Shown: one piece after another, positions 23,350 to 29,426 of the stretch
How positions within the stretch are numbered: the stretch's first letter is position 1
Layout of the letters: each line of letters opens with the position of its first letter
Source: an uncultured Leuconostoc sp.
GTDB lineage: Bacteria > Bacillota > Bacilli > Lactobacillales > Lactobacillaceae
Assembly: GCF_946222815.1 (NCBI RefSeq)
Contig: NZ_CAMJRK010000008.1
Location: 1 to 29,426, forward strand
Length of the DNA: 29,426 nt
Direction: 5' to 3'
The notes under the pieces: generated by a model
Told to the model about the DNA's origin: nothing
The model's database searches: none
What the model saw: the letters and a program-made list of their open reading frames with translations, nothing else
Translations under genes and position numbers: made by a program

Positions 23350-25086
23350 ATGGGGAATAGTAACAAAAAGGTTTTTTGGCAGCTAATTTTAGTATTTTTG
23401 ACATTGGCTATTTTGAGTTTATTACCGCAATTAGCGAAACAAACGATGTACATGAATTCATGGGATGTGCCTTTCCATTTGTCACGCATGTATGAATTTG
23501 AAAAGGGATTTCAGTTAGGCAAGTGGTTTCCGGATGTTTCAGCTTATACATTTGGTCAAAATGGCTATGGGGTCAATCTTTTTTATGGTTACTCGTTTAC
23601 TTACTTAGTTGCGCTGATTTACTTTGTGACACACCATGCTGTCACAGCTGTACTTATCGGATATGTTATTCTACTCACCACGGCGATGGGTATCAATTTT
23701 TATGCAGGGACACAGTTTTTTTCAGGTGTTCATGCGCGTTCAAAAGCATTTGCTTTTAGTGTACTGTATGTCTTAGCACCTGTTACTTTTGGTGAAATAC
23801 AGGTACGTGGCTTACCGGGTGAATTGATTGGTATTTTATTTTTCCCAGCGGTTTTAGCAGCGTTTTATAGTATCATGTTTACCAATCGTAAGCGTTATAT
23901 TTTTGCAGGTATTGTCAGTGCTATTGTTGTCACAAATCATGTGTTGTCGGCATTATTACTTGTCTTAGTCATAACTGTGATGTTTGCTGTATTTTGTTAT
24001 CAAAAACAAGCTACGCCAACCAAGTTGTTGCAATTAGTTAAAGCGGGCGTACTAGCAGTCTTACTGTCTGCTTTTTATGTTGTGCCATTTGTACAACAGT
24101 TAGTATCAGATAAAATTGCTGGTGCCAATGCGATGTGGGGAACAGTTAGTCTATGGGATTCGATTGCTTCATCAGTGAATAACCAAGCCACTTTGAATTG
24201 GACGGCAATTCCAGTTGGTGCGTTTGTATTTATCATGAGCATTGTGATTGTTCTAGGATTATTCTATCGCAAAGCTTTTTCCAACCGTATGAAAAAAATT
24301 AGTGGTTGGCTGGCAATCAGTTTGATAGCAGTTTTTTATATGCCGACTGAAATATTAGCGAAGACGCCATTACATGTTTTCCAAATGATGGGGCGCTTTT
24401 ATCCTGTTATTATGTTATTAGCATTGTTATTCGTTGTTGAAGGATTAGATAATTTTTTTGAAGCAAACTTATTAAAATCTAAAACGATGTATGTGTTGTT
24501 TGCTGTAGGCATATCATTAGCGATATTTAGTGCATGGCGAATGCAAGCTGTGACATATTATAAAGACACTGCAGCAATGGGGAATTATCAAAAGGGTAAG
24601 CATGCTTTTCCTAAAACCGTGTCTAATCATGATTTTGAGTATCAAATAGCACACTATTATCAATTACCACTTGGCAGTAAAGACTATCTTGGTAAGGAAC
24701 GGGTTAAGTTTGTTAATGATTACCAGGTTGCCAGTTGGGGTGATACATATGACGCAACACGTGTTTATGTCGATGGTCAACTTACAAAATTGAAATTAAC
24801 ACATACGGGTTACGTGTTCCAGGTTGCAAATATACCGTATTCAGCACATGAAGTATTGCTACCAATGACGAATTACATTGGTTGGCAGGCGCGTGGTAAT
24901 GCTGGTCAAATTTTGCCGATAACGAGAGTGAAAGGTAAAATAGCTGTTGCACCGCAAGGTAGCACAAAGATTACTTTAACATACCACAAGACTAAGCTAC
25001 ATCAATCTGCCATTGCTGTTTCTGCAATGACTGTAGCTGCATTGGTGCTATGGCGTGGTGTATATATCATAAAGCGTAGGAAATAA
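23350..25086 (+). CDS. Polytopic membrane protein, GT-C-like (PTPS-related/YfhO-like family)
   Basis: 578 residues with about 11-12 membrane helices and a C-terminal beta-rich extracytoplasmic part (about 410-545) before a last helix. The first outer loop reads NSWDVPFHLSRMYEF (36-50), followed by G-Q-N-G-Y-G-V-N-L-F-Y (69-79), the signature of the 6-pyruvoyl-tetrahydropterin-synthase-related membrane family. That name is historical: these proteins resemble GT-C glycosyltransferases, with an acidic residue (here D39) in the first loop. A role in transferring sugars to a lipid or wall polymer is plausible but unproven. The ATG at 23350 has TAGGGAG 6 bases upstream; an in-frame ATG at 23320 has no SD and precedes the probable transcription start. 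Single-gene unit. Confidence 0.75.
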   Translation: MGNSNKKVFWQLILVFLTLAILSLLPQLAKQTMYMNSWDVPFHLSRMYEFEKGFQLGKWFPDVSAYTFGQNGYGVNLFYGYSFTYLVALIYFVTHHAVTAVLIGYVILLTTAMGINFYAGTQFFSGVHARSKAFAFSVLYVLAPVTFGEIQVRGLPGELIGILFFPAVLAAFYSIMFTNRKRYIFAGIVSAIVVTNHVLSALLLVLVITVMFAVFCYQKQATPTKLLQLVKAGVLAVLLSAFYVVPFVQQLVSDKIAGANAMWGTVSLWDSIASSVNNQATLNWTAIPVGAFVFIMSIVIVLGLFYRKAFSNRMKKISGWLAISLIAVFYMPTEILAKTPLHVFQMMGRFYPVIMLLALLFVVEGLDNFFEANLLKSKTMYVLFAVGISLAIFSAWRMQAVTYYKDTAAMGNYQKGKHAFPKTVSNHDFEYQIAHYYQLPLGSKDYLGKERVKFVNDYQVASWGDTYDATRVYVDGQLTKLKLTHTGYVFQVANIPYSAHEVLLPMTNYIGWQARGNAGQILPITRVKGKIAVAPQGSTKITLTYHKTKLHQSAIAVSAMTVAALVLWRGVYIIKRRK

Positions 25087-25105
25087 CAATTAAGAATCTC
25101 AGAAT

Positions 25106-25157
25106 AAAAAACGTGTTGCATAAGTGGTTAAAAACACTCGTACAGCACGTTTTTTAG
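25106..25157 (+). terminator. Rho-independent terminator
   Basis: AAAAAACGTG (25106-25115) pairs with CACGTTTTTT (25146-25155). The enclosed segment can fold further (GTG/CAC). It lies 20 bases after the membrane-protein stop. Confidence 0.75.
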
Positions 25158-25199
25158 TAAAGTATGATAGATAAGATGTAAGAAATAAGTTATAAAATT

Positions 25200-25208
25200 T
25201 GATAGAAT
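25200..25208 (+). promoter_or_regulatory. Extended -10 promoter of the TauE/SafE gene
   Basis: TGA followed by TAGAAT (25203-25208) lies 34 bases before the ATG at 25243. No clear -35 is visible. Confidence 0.4.
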
Positions 25209-25242
25209 AATATGTATTAATTTTTGGAAACGAGCAAAAGGT

Positions 25243-26136
25243 ATGAATGAAAAAATAATTTTAGTAGTGATTCAAATTTTATTAGTAGCTGTGCTATTAA
25301 TCATGGTTACAATAGCGACACGAGCCTATGTCGTCCAAAAAAAGCCAGTTTTTCAACGGTTTGGTTTGGGATTAATCATTGGATTTGTGACTGATTTTGG
25401 TGATACCTTAGGTATTGGATCTTTTGCAACGACGACAGCTGCCTTTCGTGCAACGAATTACGTTGAAGATGATCGGCAATTGCCAGGTACATTAAATGCC
25501 ATGCACGCTATCCCAGTTATAATCGAGGCCTTATTTTTCATCACCGCAGTTAAAGTAGAAATCAGTACATTGTTGCCGATGACAACTGCTGCTGTATTTG
25601 GTGCCTATATTGGTACGCATGTGACAAAAAATTGGCATGCACCAACAGTGCAACGTGTGATGGCAGGCGCGCTATTAATTGCTGTTGTTATTATGGTTAT
25701 TCGTATGGTCACTAATCCTGGAGCTGATAATGCAATGACGGTACACGGCTTGCATGGCTGGTGGTTAGTCCTAGGAATTATATTTAATGTTGGCATCGGT
25801 ATTTTAATGACGATGGGTCTTGGTAACTATGCACCTGAATTGATTTTTTTCTCGTTAATGGGTGTTAATCCAGCAATTGCATTTCCAGTCATGATGTTAG
25901 ATGCGGCATTAATTATGCCAACAACAGCCGTGAATGTTATTAAAATGGAACGTATTTCTTGGCGTGGGTTTGCTGGTGTAGCTATCGGTGGGGTACTTGG
26001 CGTGATTGTTGCAGCAAAGTTTTTTACTAGTATGGATATTCATTTGTTACAAAAGCTCATTATTATTGTGGCACTCTGGACAGTTTTTGGTTTGTTGCGA
26101 GACTCTTTCAAAATTCATCAGCAGAAAATTCATTAA
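25243..26136 (+). CDS. TauE/SafE-family (TSUP) membrane exporter
   Basis: 297 residues, about eight membrane helices. Two related halves each carry a glycine-rich re-entrant-like segment: G-F-V-T-D-F-G-D-T-L-G-I-G-S-F (about 47-61) and G-I-L-M-T-M-G-L-G-N-Y-A-P-E (about 185-200), as in the TSUP family that moves sulfite, sulfoacetate or other small organic anions. The substrate is not evident. It stands alone, with its own weak promoter, ahead of two tRNA genes. An AAAAGG stretch sits only one base before the ATG, and GGAAACGAG lies a little further up. Confidence 0.78.
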   Translation: MNEKIILVVIQILLVAVLLIMVTIATRAYVVQKKPVFQRFGLGLIIGFVTDFGDTLGIGSFATTTAAFRATNYVEDDRQLPGTLNAMHAIPVIIEALFFITAVKVEISTLLPMTTAAVFGAYIGTHVTKNWHAPTVQRVMAGALLIAVVIMVIRMVTNPGADNAMTVHGLHGWWLVLGIIFNVGIGILMTMGLGNYAPELIFFSLMGVNPAIAFPVMMLDAALIMPTTAVNVIKMERISWRGFAGVAIGGVLGVIVAAKFFTSMDIHLLQKLIIIVALWTVFGLLRDSFKIHQQKIH

Positions 26137-26142
26137 AAAGCC

Positions 26143-26171
26143 TTGCTAAATATCTCAAAATTTGGTATTAT
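26143..26171 (+). promoter_or_regulatory. Promoter of the tRNA-Tyr/tRNA-Gln operon
   Basis: TTGCTA (26143-26148), a 17-bp spacer and TATTAT (26166-26171), placing the start about 14 bases before tRNA-Tyr. Confidence 0.65.
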
Positions 26172-26190
26172 TATATAGTTGTTTGAGATA
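26151..26190. repeat. 9-bp inverted repeat around the tRNA promoter
   Basis: TATCTCAAA (26151-26159) and TTTGAGATA (26182-26190) are perfect inverted copies 22 bp apart. The left arm lies in the promoter spacer; the right arm lies in the pre-tRNA leader, one base from the tRNA-Tyr 5' end. Confidence 0.55.
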
Positions 26191-26191
26191 T

Positions 26192-26274
26192 GGGAGTGTA
26201 GCGAAGTCTGGCTAAACGCGACGGACTGTAACTCCGTTCCTTCGGGTTCGTAGGTTCGAATCCTACCGCTCCCA
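26192..26274 (+). tRNA. tRNA-Tyr (anticodon GTA)
   Basis: 83 bases, class II with a long variable arm. The acceptor stem GGGAGTG (26192-26198) pairs with CGCTCCC (26267-26273); the discriminator is A26274. The anticodon arm ACGGA-CTGTAAC-TCCGT gives anticodon GTA at 26228-26230. The T arm contains GGTTCGAATCC. CCA is not encoded. Confidence 0.95.
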
Positions 26275-26313
26275 TAGCCGATTTAATAGTTAACGGCTAA
26301 AAAGATTAACTAT

Positions 26314-26385
26314 TGCCCCTTCGCCAAGTGGTAAGGCAGTGGTTTTTGGTACCGCTATGCGCTGGTTCGAATCCAGCAGGGGCAA
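26314..26385 (+). tRNA. tRNA-Gln (anticodon TTG)
   Basis: 72 bases. The acceptor TGCCCCT (26314-26320) pairs with AGGGGCA (26378-26384) and keeps the U1-A72 pair typical of glutamine tRNAs. The anticodon arm GTGGT-TTTTGGT-ACCGC gives TTG at 26346-26348. CCA is not encoded. It is co-transcribed with tRNA-Tyr. Confidence 0.95.
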
Positions 26386-26388
26386 TAT

Positions 26389-26430
26389 AGGTCATTAAAA
26401 AAGAGCTGAGAAGCTCTTTTTTAATGACCT
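26389..26430. terminator. Terminator of the tRNA operon
   Basis: A 19-bp perfect stem (26389-26407 with 26412-26430) with a GAGA loop and a T6 run inside its right arm. It lies 3 bases after tRNA-Gln and could act in both directions between the tRNAs and xfp. Confidence 0.85.
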
Positions 26431-26537
26431 AATTTTTGAACACAATAAATTGAAACATATGCTAATAGGATGTTGTTATGTCAACAATTAATTCCAAGTG
26501 GCAGTTTTGTCCATAAAAAATAATGATTAATTAACGC

Positions 26538-26568
26538 AAAAAAGCTCAAGTGAATAATACTTGAGTTT
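26538..26568 (-). terminator. Terminator of xfp
   Basis: On the minus strand ACTCAAG pairs with CTTGAGT-type bases (26545-26551 with 26559-26565), followed by TTTTTT (complement of 26538-26543). It lies 30 bases past the xfp stop. Confidence 0.75.
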
Positions 26569-26596
26569 CAAATAACATGCGATTAATGTCAAACGG

Positions 26597-28963
26597 TTAT
26601 TTCAATGGTTGCCATTGCCAATTTTCTACTTCTGGTAAGTCAGTACCTTTTGTTCTTGTATAGGTAACGTGTTTATCAAGCATATCTGTCATTTCTTGAA
26701 TAAGATCAGTATGTTTGATAGCGACATCATCTGGTAAGACATTAATAACAGATTTGACAAGGTTAAATCTATCAATTTGATTAAGTACACGCATATCAAA
26801 TGGTGTTGTAATATCACCAGATTCGCGATAACCATGAACTGTGAGATTATGATTATGACGTTTGAAGAAGATGGACTCAATCATAGGTTCATAACCGTGG
26901 AAGGCAAACAAAACAGGTGTATCTTTTGTAAAGTAACTATCGAATTCATCATCACTCAAACCATAAGTTGCGTCTGCGCGCAATTTAAACAAGTCTAAGA
27001 CGTTGATATAACGAATTTTCAACGCTGGCATATGTTGATTGAGAATTTGTATAGCTGCTAAACTTTCAGTAGTTGGTTCAGAACCAGCAGAGGCAATAAT
27101 AATATCAGGCTTTTCGCCATGATCAGTGCTTGCCCAGTTAATCACGCGCAAGCCATTTTTCACCAGTTGTTGTGCTTCATCAGGAGAAAACCATTGCAAA
27201 CGAGGGTGCTTGCTGGCAACAATATAGTTGATTTGTTGCTTAGCCTGTACAGCATGTTGGAAAGTTGCGACTAAACTATTGGCATCGGCTGGGAAAAATT
27301 CACGAACAAAATTAGGTTGCTTTTCATATAACATGGTTGTGACACCAGGATCTTGGTGTGAGTAACCATTATGATCTTGTTGGAATACTGTTGAGTCAGC
27401 AATAATATTGATAGCTGGCACATCTTTACGCCATGATACCTCGTGTGAATGATTCAACCACTTGAAGTGTTGTACAATCATATCATCAACTTCACGAATG
27501 AAGACTTCATAACTTGCAAAGAATCCATGTCGACCTGTCAAAGTGTAGGCCTCTAACATACCCTCGTCGTAGTGTTCAGAAAGCATCGAGTCAATAATAC
27601 GACCTTCAGGTGCCATAAATTGGTCATTTGGTTCTTTAATTGGTAGCAACCATTGACGATTAGTTGTTTCAAAAACATCTTGGAAGCGGTTAGAGGCTGT
27701 TTCATCTGGCCCAAAGCCACGGAAATTAGTGGGATTAAGTTTAATAATGTCTCTGATATACTCACCTAACAAAATTGCATCTTGTGCCAAACGGTTTCCT
27801 GGTTTAGCGTCTTTAACCAGATAATTATCAAGATCAGGAAGTGATAACGGCTTAATGATACCTGCGTTGGTAACAGGATTACTTGCCATACGCAACTCTT
27901 TTTTAGGCAATACTTCTTGAATAGCTTCTGCTAAATGACCATTATTATCAAATAATTCTTCTGGTTTATATGATTTTAGCCAATCAACGAGGTCTGGTAT
28001 ATATTCAGGATGGTTTTGATCAGCAGGGATTGGAATTTGGTGAGCACGAAACGAATTTTCAATAGGTTGACCATCCCAAGTCTTGGGACCAGTCCAACCC
28101 TTGGGTGAACGTAAGACAATCATTGGCCAAATTGGGCGCGTAACGTTGTCACTTGTTTGTTGCGCTGCAGTTTCACGAATCTGTTTGATTTCTTCAAACA
28201 CAGTGTCCATTGTTTTAGCCATTTCTTCATGAACTTGCATGATAGGCTTATCAAATGAACTAACGAAATAAGGATGCCAACCCAGACTATGGAAATATTC
28301 GGTTAAAGTATCATCAGATTCTCGTGACAAAACTGTTGGATTAGCAATTTTGAAACCGTTTAAATTCAAAATAGGTAATACAGTCCCATCATTTTTTGGA
28401 TTTAAAAACTTATTAACATGCCATGATGTCGCAAGAGGTGCGGTTTCTGCTTCACCATCGCCCACCACTACAGCAGCGATAAGATTTGGATTGTCTAACA
28501 CAGCACCTGCACCATGTAAAATCGAATAACCTAATGCACCACCTTCATGAATAGAACCAGGTACTTTTGGATCAGCATGTGAGGCAACACCGCCTGGAAA
28601 TGAAAAACGTTTGAACATTTTTTGCATACCAGTCACATCTTGCGTAATTTCTGGGAAAGCTTCAGTATAGCTGCCATCTAAGTAAGCATTAGAAATCATG
28701 ACTTGGCCACCGTGCCCTGGGCCTTCAACATAAAACATATCTAAATCAAATTTGTTAATGGCGCGGTTTAAATGTGCATAAATGAAGTTTTGGCTAGGAA
28801 TGGTTCCCCAATGACCAATAGGATGAATTTTTACTTGATCTGCGGTCAATTTTTCTTTGAGTAGTGGATTATCTAACAAGTAGAGCTGGCCAACCGATAA
28901 ATAATTAGCTGCCCGCCAGTAAGCATCTAAATGCTTAAGATAATCTTTTGAGTCAATAGTCAT
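26597..28963 (-). CDS. xfp: Xylulose-5-phosphate/fructose-6-phosphate phosphoketolase
   Basis: 788 residues, full length. This thiamine-diphosphate enzyme splits xylulose 5-phosphate (and often fructose 6-phosphate) with phosphate to acetyl phosphate and glyceraldehyde 3-phosphate, the central step of heterolactic fermentation. Family marks: G-H-W-G-T-I-P-S-Q near 50-58, H64 in A-H-L-N, GPGHGG at 81-86, the TPP/Mg motif GDGEAET at 168-174 closed by L-N-G-F-K-I-A-N around 201-208, and Q-D-H-N-G-Y-S-H-Q-D-P-G in the second half. The SD on the minus strand is GGAGGA (28970-28975), 6 bases before the ATG, an ideal site for an abundant protein. It is a single-gene unit with its own terminator. Substrate preference between the two sugar phosphates cannot be read. 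Confidence 0.96.
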   Translation of the reverse strand: MTIDSKDYLKHLDAYWRAANYLSVGQLYLLDNPLLKEKLTADQVKIHPIGHWGTIPSQNFIYAHLNRAINKFDLDMFYVEGPGHGGQVMISNAYLDGSYTEAFPEITQDVTGMQKMFKRFSFPGGVASHADPKVPGSIHEGGALGYSILHGAGAVLDNPNLIAAVVVGDGEAETAPLATSWHVNKFLNPKNDGTVLPILNLNGFKIANPTVLSRESDDTLTEYFHSLGWHPYFVSSFDKPIMQVHEEMAKTMDTVFEEIKQIRETAAQQTSDNVTRPIWPMIVLRSPKGWTGPKTWDGQPIENSFRAHQIPIPADQNHPEYIPDLVDWLKSYKPEELFDNNGHLAEAIQEVLPKKELRMASNPVTNAGIIKPLSLPDLDNYLVKDAKPGNRLAQDAILLGEYIRDIIKLNPTNFRGFGPDETASNRFQDVFETTNRQWLLPIKEPNDQFMAPEGRIIDSMLSEHYDEGMLEAYTLTGRHGFFASYEVFIREVDDMIVQHFKWLNHSHEVSWRKDVPAINIIADSTVFQQDHNGYSHQDPGVTTMLYEKQPNFVREFFPADANSLVATFQHAVQAKQQINYIVASKHPRLQWFSPDEAQQLVKNGLRVINWASTDHGEKPDIIIASAGSEPTTESLAAIQILNQHMPALKIRYINVLDLFKLRADATYGLSDDEFDSYFTKDTPVLFAFHGYEPMIESIFFKRHNHNLTVHGYRESGDITTPFDMRVLNQIDRFNLVKSVINVLPDDVAIKHTDLIQEMTDMLDKHVTYTRTKGTDLPEVENWQWQPLK

Positions 28964-29258
28964 GTTTATTCCTCCAAGTTATGATGGTATATATAACAAC
29001 GTGTATGAGATAATCATGTAAAAATTACAGCGACGTATGATCATTACTTTGCAAAGTATTATGAAAAATCTAAAAATAAATTTGTTAGACATCAACTATT
29101 TTTTTACATACTCATCGTAATGGCTGTTGGATAAAAAGTCAACACCAATATTTAAATTGGACCGAACCAATTTAAATATTGGTGTTTTCTTTTAGAGGGA
29201 ATATCGCTCACGGTAGGCGTTTGTGAGATGAAAAAGTTATTTGATCAAATAGTTAGGC
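28964..29258. other. Intergenic region between xfp and the TPP riboswitch unit
   Basis: No gene is seen. It contains the xfp SD, a 14-bp perfect palindrome TACTTTGCAAAGTA (29045-29058), a 20-bp-stem hairpin (29141-29190) and another 14-bp palindrome TATTTGATCAAATA (29238-29251). I could not settle the xfp promoter; TTGATG-17-TAGATT on the minus strand (about 29067-29095) is one weak candidate. Confidence 0.5.
29141..29190. terminator. Orphan 20-bp perfect hairpin with T run
   Basis: 29141-29160 pairs perfectly with 29167-29186 around the 6-base loop ACCGAA, followed by TTCTTTT on the plus strand. It looks like a strong terminator, yet it lies between two units that both point away from it, so it has no obvious gene to end. 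Confidence 0.7.
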
Positions 29259-29288
29259 TTGCATCATTTTTATGATGTATGGTAGAAT
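29259..29288 (+). promoter_or_regulatory. Promoter of the TPP riboswitch unit
   Basis: TTGCAT (29259-29264), an 18-bp spacer and TAGAAT (29283-29288) preceded by TGG (extended -10). Inside the spacer CATCAT and ATGATG form a small dyad. Confidence 0.65.
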
Positions 29289-29295
29289 CACTTTG

Positions 29296-29313
29296 TTATT
29301 AATCGATTAATAA
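29296..29313. repeat. 18-bp perfect palindrome at the transcription start
   Basis: TTATTAATCGATTAATAA is self-complementary throughout. It lies directly after the -10 box and just before the TPP aptamer, where a repressor could bind. Confidence 0.55.
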
Positions 29314-29317
29314 TTAA

Positions 29318-29410
29318 CATGCTAGGGGTGCTTTTAAAAAAGCTGAGAGAGAAGCGACAAACTTTGAACCCTTTGAACCTGATCTGTTGCAAGCAGCGTA
29401 GGAAAGTATG
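29318..29410 (+). promoter_or_regulatory. TPP riboswitch (THI element)
   Basis: The conserved blocks are present in order: AGGGGTGC (about 29324-29331), GCTGAGAGAG (29342-29351), GAACCCTTTGAACCTGATCTG (within 29366-29387) and AGCGTAGGAAAG (about 29395-29406). P1 pairs CATGCT (29318-29323) with AGTATG (29405-29410). It should switch off a downstream thiamine synthesis or transport gene when thiamine diphosphate is ample. That gene and the expression platform lie beyond the right edge. Confidence 0.95.
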
Positions 29411-29426
29411 ATACATACGATGGTTG

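Noticed and set aside
26389..26430. Mobile-element inverted repeat beside the tRNA genes
   Set aside because: The perfect stem has a tetraloop and a T run 3 bases after the tRNA; there is no integrase, direct repeat or tRNA-end duplication, so a terminator explains it.

Overview
The window looks like chromosome from a low-GC heterofermentative lactic acid bacterium, most probably Leuconostoc or a close relative such as Weissella or Fructobacillus. The main evidence is a full-length 788-residue phosphoketolase (the key enzyme of heterolactic sugar breakdown), Firmicutes-type Shine-Dalgarno (SD) sites, a lysine riboswitch (L-box), tRNA genes without encoded CCA, a PepO-type peptidase and a complete Opp peptide uptake system. 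The genus is inferred from gene content, not from a database search. There is no insertion sequence, phage, CRISPR array or defence island, and base composition appears even throughout.

Layout. 1-77 is the tail of a probable GW-repeat surface protein with its terminator. 262-1509 is a ClC-family chloride channel or exchanger. 1545-3535 is a divergent pair, a VOC/glyoxalase-fold protein and an ABC-F translation factor, both apparently read from leaderless mRNAs. 3578-7654 is a BirA-controlled operon: birA, bioY, a YhfT-like acyl-CoA synthetase and a YhfS-like thiolase. 7660-8305 holds a truncated 2H-phosphoesterase gene that runs into a small P-loop kinase-like gene. 8314-10861 is a lysine-riboswitch operon, alr-asd, supplying D-alanine and aspartate semialdehyde for the cell wall and lysine. 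10879-11829 is a DUF218 membrane protein, probably leaderless. After a 550-base gap come a polar amino-acid (glutamine-type) ABC transporter (12381-15381) and an oligopeptide transporter oppABCDF (15563-21238), followed by the endopeptidase pepO (21352-23244). Peptide uptake and intracellular peptide cleavage are therefore adjacent. 23350-25086 is a large polytopic membrane protein, 25243-26136 a TauE/SafE exporter, and 26192-26385 tRNA-Tyr and tRNA-Gln. The phosphoketolase gene xfp (26597-28963) lies on the minus strand. The right edge carries a TPP riboswitch whose gene starts beyond the window.

Most genes are ordinary core metabolism. The points worth a second look are in regulation and gene structure: three leaderless starts next to good -10 boxes; a 9+9 bp BirA operator over the birA promoter, extending control to two fatty-acid-type genes; a broken 2H gene coupled to a kinase gene; an orphan SD, a six-codon ORF and a 17-bp hairpin in front of an SD-less binding-protein gene; a 16-bp inverted repeat bracketing the opp promoter; two binding proteins without a lipobox cysteine; and a 20-bp perfect hairpin plus several palindromes between xfp and the TPP riboswitch. 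I found no clearly new multi-gene system.
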